A DNA stretch of 64,000 bases. Source: Bryobacterales bacterium (GTDB taxonomy: Bacteria > Acidobacteriota > Terriglobia > Bryobacterales > Bryobacteraceae). Below are positions 32,561-42,600 of this stretch, one piece after another. The notes beneath the pieces were generated by a model. That model searched no databases. It saw nothing but the letters and a program-made list of their open reading frames with translations, and was not told the DNA's origin. A program made the translations under genes and the position numbers. The first letter of the stretch is position 1. Every line of letters starts with the position of its first letter. The DNA is taken from NCBI GenBank assembly GCA_016721425.1, contig JADKID010000012.1:385882-449881 (forward strand), read 5' to 3'.

Positions 32561-32569
32561 CCGGCCTCG

Positions 32570-33046
32570 TCACTCTGGCCGGATCTCGATGACCGTGCCG
32601 TTAGGAACCAATTGCCAGATCTCTTCAATCTCTTCATCCGTGACCGCAATGCAGCCCCATGTCCAATCGCTCTGCAAATGAGCTTTGCCGACGGAACCCT
32701 GGCCGTCTGGAAGCCCGTGTATGAGGATGTCGCTTCCAGGCTTGACACCGAGCCGACGAGCACGCTCGCGATCAGACGCGTTGGGATACGAAATATGCAG
32801 CGCCTTGTGAAACTGGCTCCTGGCATACCTTCCGTCGATCCGGTACGTTCCCTCCGGGGTGCGCATGTCGCCTTCTTGGATCTTCGGTCCCACGGGATGC
32901 TGACCCAAGGCCACTCGATACGTCCTGAGGACTTCGCCGTTCTTGAGCAAGAGCATCTCGCGGCGGCCTTTGTTGACCACGATCCGGTCGGCCTGTGCCC
33001 CCTGCACCAGATTGATCGCGAGAACTAATGGGAGCAAACGATTCAC
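32570..33046 (-). CDS. L,D-transpeptidase (YkuD family), small
   Basis: A 158-residue protein from GTG 33046 with a signal peptide (NRLLPLVLAINLVQGAQA). The YkuD domain shows LGQHPVGPKIQEGDMRTPEG and catalytic-site elements His110 (LIHGLPDG) and Cys132 (TWGCIAVTD). It would form L,D-crosslinks or attach ligands in peptidoglycan. The domain fills nearly the whole mature protein. It lies convergent to the nuoB fragment; stop codon 10 bp away. Confidence 0.9.
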   Translation of the reverse strand: MNRLLPLVLAINLVQGAQADRIVVNKGRREMLLLKNGEVLRTYRVALGQHPVGPKIQEGDMRTPEGTYRIDGRYARSQFHKALHISYPNASDRERARRLGVKPGSDILIHGLPDGQGSVGKAHLQSDWTWGCIAVTDEEIEEIWQLVPNGTVIEIRPE

Positions 33047-33166
33047 GCTTCCAGTATCGCGCGCGACCGGGTGGGGCCAGCAGTCCGGCAAGAGCAGAAG
33101 ATAGGCGGGAACAAATCTCGCCCCTGCTACGGTCTAAACTATGCGGTGGAAATCCGAGGTTGAAGC

Positions 33167-33844
33167 ATGGCGATTTCATACAGGTTGACGAGCGGCGCGG
33201 CTTTGGTTTCGCTCGCGTTGCCGATACTCGACGTGTTGCTGCCGCCAGCGCCATTGCCGCCCCAGTCCATGCAGCGGGTAGGTGGTGCTGCCGGTTGGGA
33301 CTCATGTACCGTGTGGCTACAACTCGACCCAATGTACAAGCTGATTGCATTGATTTGGCTCGGAGCGTACATTGTGTTCACGCTCCGGGGACTGCAAAAT
33401 CGCCCCGGGCCAAGGTGGCTCGGGGTAGCGGGAATACTCGCCCTGTTTCTCTGGATCGAATCCGATTGGTGGCGGGTATCCGCGGGCTGCGTTAGCAAAC
33501 GCAGCCTTGGCATTCTGTTGTCGTGGACCGGAATCGTAACCCTGATGTTCCTTCACCATGTGATACAGCGCCCTTGCAGAAGTGAGGCACAGCCACATCG
33601 GACGTCGCGACTAAGCACTGTCAATCGGGCCGTGGTGCAAGTACTCTTCTTTATGCCGATCGGGTGGTCCGCGCTGAATGCGCTCCGGGGGGTTGATCGC
33701 GAACCAACTCCCAGGGAGAACGCGATCGCCGCAGTTCAACACTGCATCTCCTGGGCTACGCTGGCGCTGTTTCTCATTGCTGCCGCGCTTTCTCTTGCCC
33801 TGTTTGCGGTTCGGCTGCGCACCTCGATGAAGACAGCCCAGTGA
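33167..33844 (+). CDS. Unknown integral membrane protein
   Basis: A 225-residue protein with about five hydrophobic segments (near 8-26, 57-74, 82-98, 114-130 and 192-215), start ATG 33167 after GAGGTTGAAGC. Cys and Trp residues occur in the extracellular-looking loop between the first two segments. I recognise no family. It lies between the L,D-transpeptidase and another unknown gene. Confidence 0.65.
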   Translation: MAISYRLTSGAALVSLALPILDVLLPPAPLPPQSMQRVGGAAGWDSCTVWLQLDPMYKLIALIWLGAYIVFTLRGLQNRPGPRWLGVAGILALFLWIESDWWRVSAGCVSKRSLGILLSWTGIVTLMFLHHVIQRPCRSEAQPHRTSRLSTVNRAVVQVLFFMPIGWSALNALRGVDREPTPRENAIAAVQHCISWATLALFLIAAALSLALFAVRLRTSMKTAQ

Positions 33845-33977
33845 CACGCAGCCCGGCAGCCGCCAAACAACCTGGGGTTGAGAAAGCACAGCAGCCGCAC
33901 GACTTGTTGCGGGGCCCAGCGATCGCGGCGAAGGCGATTCCTGGGAACCAGCAGTAACATGGGAAGAAGGAAGTGAC

Positions 33978-34817
33978 ATCATCACGCGCACTCTGACGGC
34001 ACCCAGAGCGATTTCCTTACTCGGGTGCATCCTCTTGTGGGCCGTACCGGGATTCCCGCTGCGTGCCCAACCGGTTGAGGTGAGTCTGCCTCAGGGCGCT
34101 GCCGTGATCGAACGGGCGACCGTTCCTGCTCGTATTCATCGAGATCGAGAATTGCTGCTGTGGATGCTGTCGCCCCAGAAGCACGATCGTGGAGAGCTAT
34201 CCGAGGAGAACTCCTATTCGTGCCCGGAATGGACCCTGGGGAGTTTCTATCGCGGGCCAACACGCCTCTCGCTGGTGGACACAAAGGCCAAGCGTGTGAT
34301 CAACACTATCGAACTGCGATCCACGCTCACGGAGGCCGACTCGTTCGATCTGCCCTATCGGATTCTGGCCGACTTCTACTACCAGGTCCCTGGCCGGGAG
34401 AAGGGCCAGGAGGGGAAGCCGGCGCTGCTGGCGCTCCGGGACCTCAACGGGGACGGGCTGCCGCTGGAGACTGCGTTTTTTGAAGCGGAGGCCTGTATGG
34501 GCCTGGCGACGACGCTGGCGGGCTATAGCCCGAGGCGGGACCGGGTGATGCAATACGAGGTCCAACTGAGGGTGAGGCAGAAGAAGGTTGTCCCAGGGCG
34601 CGGGGTCGTCGATGCCGGCGAGGCGGCAACGAGAACGGGCTATTGGATCGACTACCTGTTTGCCAAGCATCCCAAGAGACCTGGACGCTGGTCCTTCCAG
34701 ATCGAATACAGGGGACGGGGCGGCACTCTGGATTCCTACGTGGTGCACTACGATCCGGCCCGCGAAAGGTTCTTCGGCACCCTCTCCCGGTTGATGCCGC
34801 CGGGGGTAGACGAGTGA
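33978..34817 (+). CDS. Unknown exported protein with doubtful start codon
   Basis: The frame encodes a signal peptide (APRAISLLGCILLWAVPGFPLRAQ) and a mature part of ~250 residues. The only normal start is a TTG at 34035, which would cut the signal peptide in half. A strong ribosome site (AGAAGGAAG) instead sits before ATC codons at 33978 and 33981. A GTG just upstream (33973) is in another frame and stops after seven codons. So either a rare ATC start or a 1-base frameshift is present. A calcium-loop-like DLNGDGLP occurs mid-protein. Function unknown. Confidence 0.6.
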   Translation: MITRTLTAPRAISLLGCILLWAVPGFPLRAQPVEVSLPQGAAVIERATVPARIHRDRELLLWMLSPQKHDRGELSEENSYSCPEWTLGSFYRGPTRLSLVDTKAKRVINTIELRSTLTEADSFDLPYRILADFYYQVPGREKGQEGKPALLALRDLNGDGLPLETAFFEAEACMGLATTLAGYSPRRDRVMQYEVQLRVRQKKVVPGRGVVDAGEAATRTGYWIDYLFAKHPKRPGRWSFQIEYRGRGGTLDSYVVHYDPARERFFGTLSRLMPPGVDE

Positions 34818-34947
34818 CGCCCGCATCCCCCCGGCTTGCCGCGGAAGCCGCGCGGAACGGCGACCACCCCACCGGCAATTCTCCGTTGCGGTAATCGGAT
34901 AGCGGATGCCGGGGCCCTGCCGCTACAGTGGCGCTAGGGAGAATTCC

Positions 34948-35652
34948 GTGAATCGCTTTTTTCTGATTTCGAGCTTTGCTCTTCTGGCGTGCACCGCGAT
35001 GGCGGCGGATAAGAAAGTGCCTGTGGTGTTCCCCGGGGGCAAGCCGGCCGTGACGTTGAAGGGCGCCATCAAAGGCTACGACGGTGTGGAATACCTTCTG
35101 AGCTCGGCCGCCGGCGGACGCTGGGCCATCACGCTCCAGGCCAAGGGATCCACGTACTTCAACATCACGGCTCCGGGCGCCGATGCCGCTCTGTTCATCG
35201 GTTCCACATCGGGCAACAAGTTCGAGGGCGCTTTGCCCGCCGCGGGTGAATACCGGGTGGCCGTCTACCAGATGAGGAATTCGGCGCGCCGGGGAATCGT
35301 CTCCAACTACTCGATTACCTTCCACATTCTGCCCGGCCACGAGGCGGCCGCCGGGCAAGGGGGGCCGGCCAAATTCGACTCCACGGGCAACACGCGGTGT
35401 TCCACCGGGTCACCCAATTTGAACCTGCAGTGCGCGTTTCGAGTGGCCCGCAAGCCCGGCGGAGCGGCCGAGATCTGGCTGGACCGGCCGGCGGCCAAAG
35501 GCCAGACGCGCGTGCTGCTTTTCAGCCAGGGCGAGTTCACCAGCAAGGACGCGGCGAAGGTGACCACGCGCAAGGAAAGCGACACCTGGTACGTGACCGT
35601 CGATGGCAAGGAGGTCTACATGATCCCCGACGCCATGATCCTGGGGGGCTGA
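34948..35652 (+). CDS. Exported PPC-like/PliG-like beta-sandwich protein
   Basis: A 234-residue protein from GTG 34948 after AGGGAGAATTCC, with a signal peptide ending AMAAD. The middle (~30-125) has the pattern of pre-peptidase C-terminal or g-type lysozyme inhibitor-like domains: VEYLLSSAAGGRWAITL, LPAAGEYRVAVYQMRNSARRG, NYSITFHI. A second small domain with two Cys (RCSTG, LQCAFRV) follows. The tail is DTWYVTVDGKEVYMIPDAM. It is 60 bp upstream of the metalloprotease start and probably in the same operon. Confidence 0.7.
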   Translation: MNRFFLISSFALLACTAMAADKKVPVVFPGGKPAVTLKGAIKGYDGVEYLLSSAAGGRWAITLQAKGSTYFNITAPGADAALFIGSTSGNKFEGALPAAGEYRVAVYQMRNSARRGIVSNYSITFHILPGHEAAAGQGGPAKFDSTGNTRCSTGSPNLNLQCAFRVARKPGGAAEIWLDRPAAKGQTRVLLFSQGEFTSKDAAKVTTRKESDTWYVTVDGKEVYMIPDAMILGG

Positions 35653-35712
35653 TCGCTCATGCCCCGCGCCGCGAACAGAACCGGATCTTTGCTCGTTCTC
35701 TGGAGGTCTACC

Positions 35713-38157
35713 TTGCTTACCCGATTCCTTCTCGTGCTTTGCCTCACTGGCGCCGCTCTGCCGGCGCAGAACGCCAACTCCCCCCTGGAGGGCGCACAGC
35801 GCCTCGGCCCACCCGATACGGCGGGCCGGATCTCCGCGTATCAGAAGGGGAACAACTACCTGCTCTCCATCCAGCCCGCGGTCCTGCGGAAGCCCTTCTA
35901 CTGGTACAGCGAACTGGTGGGCGTGCCGGCGGGGGCCACCGCGAACTCGCTGGAGGCCTCCACGGCCATCGCGCAGTTCGAGCGGCACGGCAACCTGGTG
36001 GTGATCCGGGATCTGACCACGCGCTCCCGTTCGCAGGCTCCACTGGAGAAGGAAGTGCCCGGCTCGGACCGGATGGTGCGGCCCATCGAGGTAGCGATCG
36101 AGACGATCGAAACGGGCGCGGTGATCGCGTCGTTTCCCATCGGCGGCGAGAACCCCGACGGCTCGCTGGTGATCGACATCACGAAGGTGTTTTCCGGTGA
36201 CATTGAGAACTGCACGGCGCGCCCCTTTGCCGCGCTGACCGGCGCCCAGGTCGCGGGCGTGGATCCATCCCGCTCCTATCTCGACAGTTTGCGGATCAAC
36301 GATAAGAGCCTCAATATCCGCACGCACATCACGTTTCTGGGCGTGCTGCCGCAGGCTCCCGCCTACGGACCGCAACCGGTGAGCGTGGTGGTGGGCCACT
36401 CCTTCATCTTTCTGCCCGAGAGGGCGATGACGCCCCGATACCGGGATGCGCGCGTGGGCTACATCGACACGCCCGTGACCCTGTATGAGGCGGAGACGCG
36501 CAACGCCTCACTGGCGAAGAGCATGGTGACCCGCTTCCGTCTGGAGAAGAAGAACCCGAAGGCCGCCGTGAGCGACCCGGTGAAGCCGATCATCTTCTAC
36601 CTGGGCACTGGAATTCCGGACCGCTGGCGGCCTTACGTGAGGGCCGGGGTGGAGGCGTGGCGCCCCGTTTTTGAGAAGGCCGGATACTCCAACGCGGTGG
36701 TGGCGCTGGACGCGCCGACTCCGCAGCAGGATCCCAACTGGCATGCGGAAGATGTCAGCATCAACGTGATCCGCTGGCTGCCGCAGGGCAACGTCAACGC
36801 GCTGGGCGCGCACGTGGTGGATCCGCGCTCGGGCGAAGTTCTGTCGGCGCACATTCTGCTGTGGGCGAGCGTGGTGGATTACTTTGCGCGGTACTACCAC
36901 AGCGTTTTCGCGACGGTGGATCCGGAGGCAGCCACTCTGCCGCTGTCCGACAAGAAGATGGGCGAGCTGATGGCGTATATCGTGACCCACGAGGTGGGCC
37001 ACACGATCGGGCTGCGCCACAATCACTTCGCTTCCACGGCGTACACGGTGGCCCAGATGCGGGACGCGAAGTTCGCCAACGAACACGGGCCCAACACTTC
37101 GGTGATGGCATACGGCCGGTTCAACCAGGTAGCGCAGCCGGGCGACGGCGTGACGCGGCTCTACAGCCGGATTGGCTCCTATGACTACGCCGCGGTGCAG
37201 TGGGGCTATGGCGATTTTGCCAGCCAGCAGGAGCTGGATGCTTTCGCCACCAGAATGGATGGGGATCGCAATACGCAGTGGGGCGCGCACGAGCTGCCGG
37301 AAGAGGCCGCCAAGCACGGCTACGATCCGCGCGTGTTGACGGAGAATACGGGCGCGGAGCGGATCGAGGCCACGCAACTGGGCGTCGCCAACGTGACGCG
37401 CTCCCTGGCGCGCCTGGATGAGGCCACCAAGGGCAACGCAACCGAATTCAACGCGGCCTATAGCGTCATGCTCGACACGCAGCTGCGATACCTGAAGTCG
37501 GTCGGCAAGATGGTGGGCGGCACCATGCCGCGATTTGGCGTGCAGAACGGCGCCATCGTGGATTCCGTACCGGCCGCCGAGCAGAGCCGAGCGGTGAAGT
37601 ATCTTCTCGGGAACGGCGCACAGTCGCTGGAGCTTTATCGCGATCCACGGGCGCTGAGCCGGTTCGCGACGGTGGGCGGCAATCTGATGATCGACGCGGT
37701 GCAGGCGGGCCTGGTGGCGGACGTCCTCAGCGGCTCGCAGCTGGGCATCCTGGAGGAGCAATCCAGAACGTCGCCCTCGCACTACTCGCCCGCGCAACTG
37801 GGCCAGGATGTGGGCGACGCCGTGTGGGGCGACTTGAGCGCTGCTCCGCCGTGGCGCCGCGCCATCCAACAGGGGTATCTCACGCAGACGGCGCGACTGT
37901 TGGAAGGCTGGGCCAAGGCCTCGCTGGAAGGCCCGACTGTCGAGGCTCTGGTGAAGGCAAAGTACCCCAGCGGCGGCGCGCGGATCAAGGTCGAGACGGG
38001 CGACGACACGACCTACCCGGCTTGGCTGCGAACGTATCTGCCGGCGGTGAAGGCGAAGGTCGCCACCGCGGCGGCATCGGCTCCAACGGTTTCGGACCGG
38101 CTGCACTTTGAGCGCATGGCTGCAGCACTCGAGAAGCTAGGGCGGGCGGCGCAGTAG
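35713..38157 (+). CDS. Exported zinc metalloprotease (DUF5117-type)
   Basis: An ~814-residue protein. The TTG at 35713 has an ideal GGAGG and gives a compact signal peptide (LTRFLLVLCLTGAALPAQ), so it is preferred over the ATG at 35659. Metzincin-like zinc motif HEVGHTIGLRHN begins at ~His426. Preceding conserved segments include YHFDV-like FLGVLPQAP, FYLGTGIPDRWRPYVRAGVEAWRPVFEKAG and NVIRWLP. The C-terminal domain is helical. The family is widespread in Bacteroidetes and Acidobacteria as secreted or periplasmic proteases of unknown substrate. Confidence 0.88.
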   Translation: MLTRFLLVLCLTGAALPAQNANSPLEGAQRLGPPDTAGRISAYQKGNNYLLSIQPAVLRKPFYWYSELVGVPAGATANSLEASTAIAQFERHGNLVVIRDLTTRSRSQAPLEKEVPGSDRMVRPIEVAIETIETGAVIASFPIGGENPDGSLVIDITKVFSGDIENCTARPFAALTGAQVAGVDPSRSYLDSLRINDKSLNIRTHITFLGVLPQAPAYGPQPVSVVVGHSFIFLPERAMTPRYRDARVGYIDTPVTLYEAETRNASLAKSMVTRFRLEKKNPKAAVSDPVKPIIFYLGTGIPDRWRPYVRAGVEAWRPVFEKAGYSNAVVALDAPTPQQDPNWHAEDVSINVIRWLPQGNVNALGAHVVDPRSGEVLSAHILLWASVVDYFARYYHSVFATVDPEAATLPLSDKKMGELMAYIVTHEVGHTIGLRHNHFASTAYTVAQMRDAKFANEHGPNTSVMAYGRFNQVAQPGDGVTRLYSRIGSYDYAAVQWGYGDFASQQELDAFATRMDGDRNTQWGAHELPEEAAKHGYDPRVLTENTGAERIEATQLGVANVTRSLARLDEATKGNATEFNAAYSVMLDTQLRYLKSVGKMVGGTMPRFGVQNGAIVDSVPAAEQSRAVKYLLGNGAQSLELYRDPRALSRFATVGGNLMIDAVQAGLVADVLSGSQLGILEEQSRTSPSHYSPAQLGQDVGDAVWGDLSAAPPWRRAIQQGYLTQTARLLEGWAKASLEGPTVEALVKAKYPSGGARIKVETGDDTTYPAWLRTYLPAVKAKVATAAASAPTVSDRLHFERMAAALEKLGRAAQ

Positions 38158-38181
38158 GAGGGGCGGGGGCTGGGCGCGCGC

Positions 38182-39489
38182 CTAGTCCCCTCGCGGACCC
38201 AGATAGGCCGGACCGTAGATCGCCGCCCGGATGTCGCGGTGCAGCGTGCCATCGAAGGGCATTTTCTGCGTGAAGAAGACGGCCGCCAGGCGGTTGGCGG
38301 GATCCACCCAGAAGAGAGTGGAGGCGGCGCCATCCCAGAAGAACTCGCCGACGGCGCCGCGGCTCTCCTGCGGCCCTTTGGGTTGGGACACGCGCACGGC
38401 GAAATCGACACCGAACCCGACCGAGCCTTTGCCCGGAAGGAAACCGCGGTCCGTGATGCGCGGGTCCAACTGATCCGTGGCCATCAACCGGACCGTGGAC
38501 GGCTTGAGAATCCGGGCGCCGTCGAGCTCCCCTTCGTTCAACAGCATGCGCGCGAACCGCATATAGTCGTCCACCGTGGAGGCCAGGCCAAACCCGCCGC
38601 CAGTCAGGCGGTTGTCCTGGAAGTTGAGCTTGCGCGTGTTGGCATCGGGATCGCGAACGAGCTTGTCTGCGGACTTCCGGTACATGGCGGCCAGGCGAGG
38701 CCAGCGCGCGTCGGGCTGGCGCCACGCGGTCTCGCGCATGCCCAGCGGCTCAAAGACGTGCTGCCGCACATACTCCGCGTACTTCTGGCCGGACAGGACC
38801 TCCACCAGCAACGCCTGGACGTCCACGGCGATGCTGTAGCTCCAGCGGGCGCCGGGATGGAAGAGGAGCGGCACCCTGGCCACGCGCCTGCCCATCTCGG
38901 CCAAGTCGATATCGAGCGCCATGGGATCGGCCTTCACGTAGGCATCGTGCGCCGGCGTGTTCCCCGCCCCGTAGGCGAAGCCGGCGGTGTGGCGGAGGAC
39001 GTCCCTGACTGAGATCGGCCGCGACGGGGCGCGGTAGATGGGCGCGCCCGCGGCGTCCTTGCCCTCGTAGACGCGGATCGATTCGAATTCCGGCAGATGG
39101 TGGAAGAGCGGGTCATCGAATCCGAACTTGCCCTGCTCCCACAGGTGCATCAGCGCCACTCCGGTGACCGGCTTGGTCATCGAGAATATCTGGGCGATGG
39201 CATCGCGCGTCATGCGCCGCCCGGCCTCGCGATCGGCAAAGCCCGCGGCGCCGAAGTAGGCCTCGCGGCCGTCCTTCCAGATGAGGACGGAAGCGCCGGC
39301 TGTGCGTCCGGTGTCCACCATGCCGGAGAGGGCATCGCCGATGCGCTTGAGATCCAGGCTCAGGCTTTCAGCCGGAGCGCTGGGAGACGGCCCGCTCTGA
39401 GCCAGAGCGGGAAGGGCGGGCGCCGCGATGGCTGGCGGCAGGAAGTGGAGAATGCCCCGGCGCGTGCAGGTCGGAGTTGGCGTCTTCAT
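38182..39489 (-). CDS. Exported serine hydrolase, class C beta-lactamase fold
   Basis: A 435-residue protein with a twin-arginine-like leader (TRRGILHFLPPAI). Active-site motifs are SMTK at 103-106 (nucleophile Ser103), YSI at 218-220 in place of YxN, and a late GEFFWDGAAST loop in the KTG position. This matches the EstB/penicillin-binding-protein-like esterases rather than true AmpC. Substrate unknown. Start ATG 39489, with AAGGAGT just upstream on its strand. Confidence 0.88.
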   Translation of the reverse strand: MKTPTPTCTRRGILHFLPPAIAAPALPALAQSGPSPSAPAESLSLDLKRIGDALSGMVDTGRTAGASVLIWKDGREAYFGAAGFADREAGRRMTRDAIAQIFSMTKPVTGVALMHLWEQGKFGFDDPLFHHLPEFESIRVYEGKDAAGAPIYRAPSRPISVRDVLRHTAGFAYGAGNTPAHDAYVKADPMALDIDLAEMGRRVARVPLLFHPGARWSYSIAVDVQALLVEVLSGQKYAEYVRQHVFEPLGMRETAWRQPDARWPRLAAMYRKSADKLVRDPDANTRKLNFQDNRLTGGGFGLASTVDDYMRFARMLLNEGELDGARILKPSTVRLMATDQLDPRITDRGFLPGKGSVGFGVDFAVRVSQPKGPQESRGAVGEFFWDGAASTLFWVDPANRLAAVFFTQKMPFDGTLHRDIRAAIYGPAYLGPRGD

Positions 39490-39605
39490 GGGTGTGGACT
39501 CCTTAGTGGGTGCAGAAACAGCTTATCCCAGGGGGAGGGGGTGCGGGAGGGGGTGCTTCGGCAGAGCTTGATTTGAGTCCGCGCAAGGCGCCCTGAAAGA
39601 GAAAC

Positions 39606-39639
39606 GGCCGGCCCAGCTCCTTGCGGAGAAAGGCCGGCC
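39606..39639 (-). terminator. Rho-independent terminator of the large Oar-like receptor gene
   Basis: GGCCGGCC at 39606-39613 and 39632-39639 form a stem; a nested CTCC/GGAG hairpin lies in the loop. On the minus strand it is followed by GTTTCTCTTT. It sits 50 bp after the receptor stop. Confidence 0.8.
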
Positions 39640-39688
39640 CGATTGCAGACTCGTCAAACCCGGTGGGGCTTGCCAAGGCCGCTCCCTA

Positions 39689-42600
39689 TCAGAACATCAG
39701 CTTGAGTCCCATTTGCACCTGGCGAGGCGCGTTGGCCTGGGAGGTGATCACGCCAAAAGTCGACGAGGTCACGCTGGTGTTCGGTCCACCGAATCGCGGC
39801 GTATTGAAGGCGTTGAGCGCCTCTGCGCGGAACTGCAGGTTGAGCCGCTCCACGACGCGGAAGTTCTTGAACACGGAGAGATCCCAGTTGAAGATTCCGT
39901 CCGTGCGGATGTCGGAGACACGGGGTCCCATGTTGCCGAAGGTGAAGGCGGCCGGCTGGCTGAAAACACTCCTGTTGAAGAAGGCGTTAAGCCGGTCCTG
40001 TACCGGACCGCTCAGGGCGCCGCTCTGGCCGTTGTTGTTGGCGCGAATGGCCATATTGAAGATTCCTGCGTTGTTGGAGGCAGATATGCCAATGGGCGTG
40101 CCGGCTGAGAACGTGGTGATGCCATTGACCTGCCAACCACCGAGCACGGCGTCGGTCGCGCGGTTCCAGCCGGAGCCCCAATGGCGGCCCTGGCCCCAAG
40201 GCAGATCGTAGACGCCGGCGATGGTGGCGCGGTGAGAGATATCGATATCGGACAGTGCCCGGTCGGCGCGGATGTTGTAGCTGTCCTGATGACTGAGACC
40301 ATCGTCGAGGCTCTTGCCCCAGGTGTAGGCGACCTGCATCTGGAGCCCGGCGGTGTAGCGTTTTGTGGCGCTGATCTGCAGGGAGTGATAGAACGACGAG
40401 GCGCCCACGGAGTAGATGGGAATGATGTTGGTGAACTGCGGATAGGGCCGCAGAAGCTGTGCGCGGCTGGTTTTGGGGCCGCTGAGGACACCGCCGGAGA
40501 ACTTGCCGAAGAAGGGGTTATCCACCTGCTCGTTGAGTTTCGAGCCGAGGGCCATGTACTTGGGGTCCAGTTGATTGATGCTGAGCCCTCCTTCGTCGTT
40601 CCGGTGGAGGTAGAAGCCGCGCGTGCCGACGTAGGCGATTTCCAGTAGGGTGGCCAAGGGCAGTTCGTGCTGGATGTTGAAGTTCATCTGGCGAGTCCAG
40701 GGCGAGACGATGTCCTGTGTAGTGGCCTCAATGGCGTTGCCAAACTGGGTCATCACGCCGTTTTTGGCGCCGACCACCTGGGCGACGCCCTGCGGGTAAG
40801 GATCGCGAAGGAGGTTGTTTGGCGTGATGCCGTCGATGGAGGTGACCCAGGTGTTGTCGACTCGGAACCCCATGGTCCCGATGGTGCCGGCGGCGGCCTG
40901 TTGAGACGGTCCGTAGATGTGGGCATAGCCGAAGCGCAGAACTGACTTGCGGCCGAGCTGATAGGAGAGGCCGAAGCGTGGGGCGATGTTGTTCTTGTCG
41001 GCGGTGAACTGCTCGCGCGGTATGCCGTTGATGCCGACGAAGATCAGGCCGCCGGTGATGCCGGGGATGGCCTGGGCGGCGGGCGTGGCCGCCTTGAGGT
41101 CGAAATAGTTGGTGCGGTTGTAGCGCTCGGTGCGGGGCACGTCGACGTCCCAGCGGAGTCCGAGGCTGAGGCTGAGTTTCGGGGTGACGCGCCACTCGTC
41201 CTGGACATAGCCAGCCACGTAGAGACTCTGGGTGGCGACGTTCTTGTAGTTGGCCTGGAGGCTGCCACTGCCGCCGGTGCCAAGCAGCATGGACGCGAAA
41301 CCGTTTCCGGCGGTGGTGCTGGCCTGGTTTGGATTGGGGCCCTGGGTCATGCCGCGGGTAAAGCTATAGGCACTGGCGTTGCGCGCTTCAAAGACGTTGA
41401 CGCGCATCAGGCGGATATCGGTGCCGAACTTCATGGTGTGCTTGCCGTGAATCTTGGTGATGCTGGCTACGCCGGTATAGGTCATGAAGCCGTTATTGCG
41501 GTGGTCACCGCCGCCGAGGCCGCGGTAGTCCGTGACGCTGAAGGAGGGGAAGGCGAACACGTCCACAGCCGTGTCGATATACTTCGGCAGGCCGAGGCTG
41601 GACGGAGCGAAGCCGAGGCCCTGGTTGTTGTAAACGTAAAGCGTCCGCGCGACACCGCCGCGGGCGTTGAAGACCATCGTGGGAGAGAGAGTGTTGGTGT
41701 AGTCAACAACTCCGCCGTGCACGTGGTCCTCCTGGTTGATGCGGCCTTCGGCGATGGCCAGCTCCTCGGGGAAGAACTTGGTAGCGACATCCTCGTTGAG
41801 GCGCGTGGAGTAGCGGACGAAGAAGCGCTGATTCTGGGAGATGACCTGATCCACGCGGTAATCGGACTGGGTGGTGTTCAGCGGCCGGGATCCGGCGGCG
41901 GCCCAGTTGTTCTGGTTGTTGGTGAGCCCGGTGGGCGTGGCGTTGGGGAGCGGGTAGAATCTTGCGGTATTGACGGCGACGGGGTCGAAGCGTGTGGTGG
42001 GAATGCGATTGCCGGCGAAGGCATCGCGGATGAAGCCGGAGCCGGAGGGGTTAGCGCGGGTCGTAAATGGATCGAAGATCGTGATCACCGACCCGTTGGC
42101 GGCGCGGGTTTGTGAGAAGTCGCCGGAACGCTCCAGTTGAGTGGGCACGGAGGTAATGGTTGAATCCGACGTGCGGGCGCGCAGGGCTTCGTAGGAGACC
42201 ATGAAGAAGGTCTTGTCCTTGATGGCGGGGCCGCTGATGACGCCACCGTACTGGGAGCGTTTGAAACTGAGCAGCGGCTGGCCGCGCCGATTGTTGAACC
42301 AGTCGTTGGCGTCAAGCTTGGAGTTGCGGAGGAATTCGAATGCGGTTCCGTGCCACTGGTTGGTGCCGGATTTGAAGACGACGTTCAGGACGCTGCCGAG
42401 GCTGCGGCCGAACTCGGCGGGGTAGTCTGCACTGAGCAGCTTGAACTCCTCAATGGCGTCGACCGAAGGGAAGACCGAAATACCGTTGAACCCGTTGACG
42501 GTGGGGTGGGCGGCGGAGACGCCGTCGATCATGGTGTCCATGGTGCGGGCACGGGCGCCGTTCACCGAGTAGCGCATGTCGCCGTAGCTGTTGCCGACGC

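Noticed and set aside
38182..39489. Serine hydrolase as an antibiotic-resistance beta-lactamase
   Set aside because: It has YSI and a WDG-type loop instead of the YxN and KTG of class C enzymes, which fits esterase-like members.
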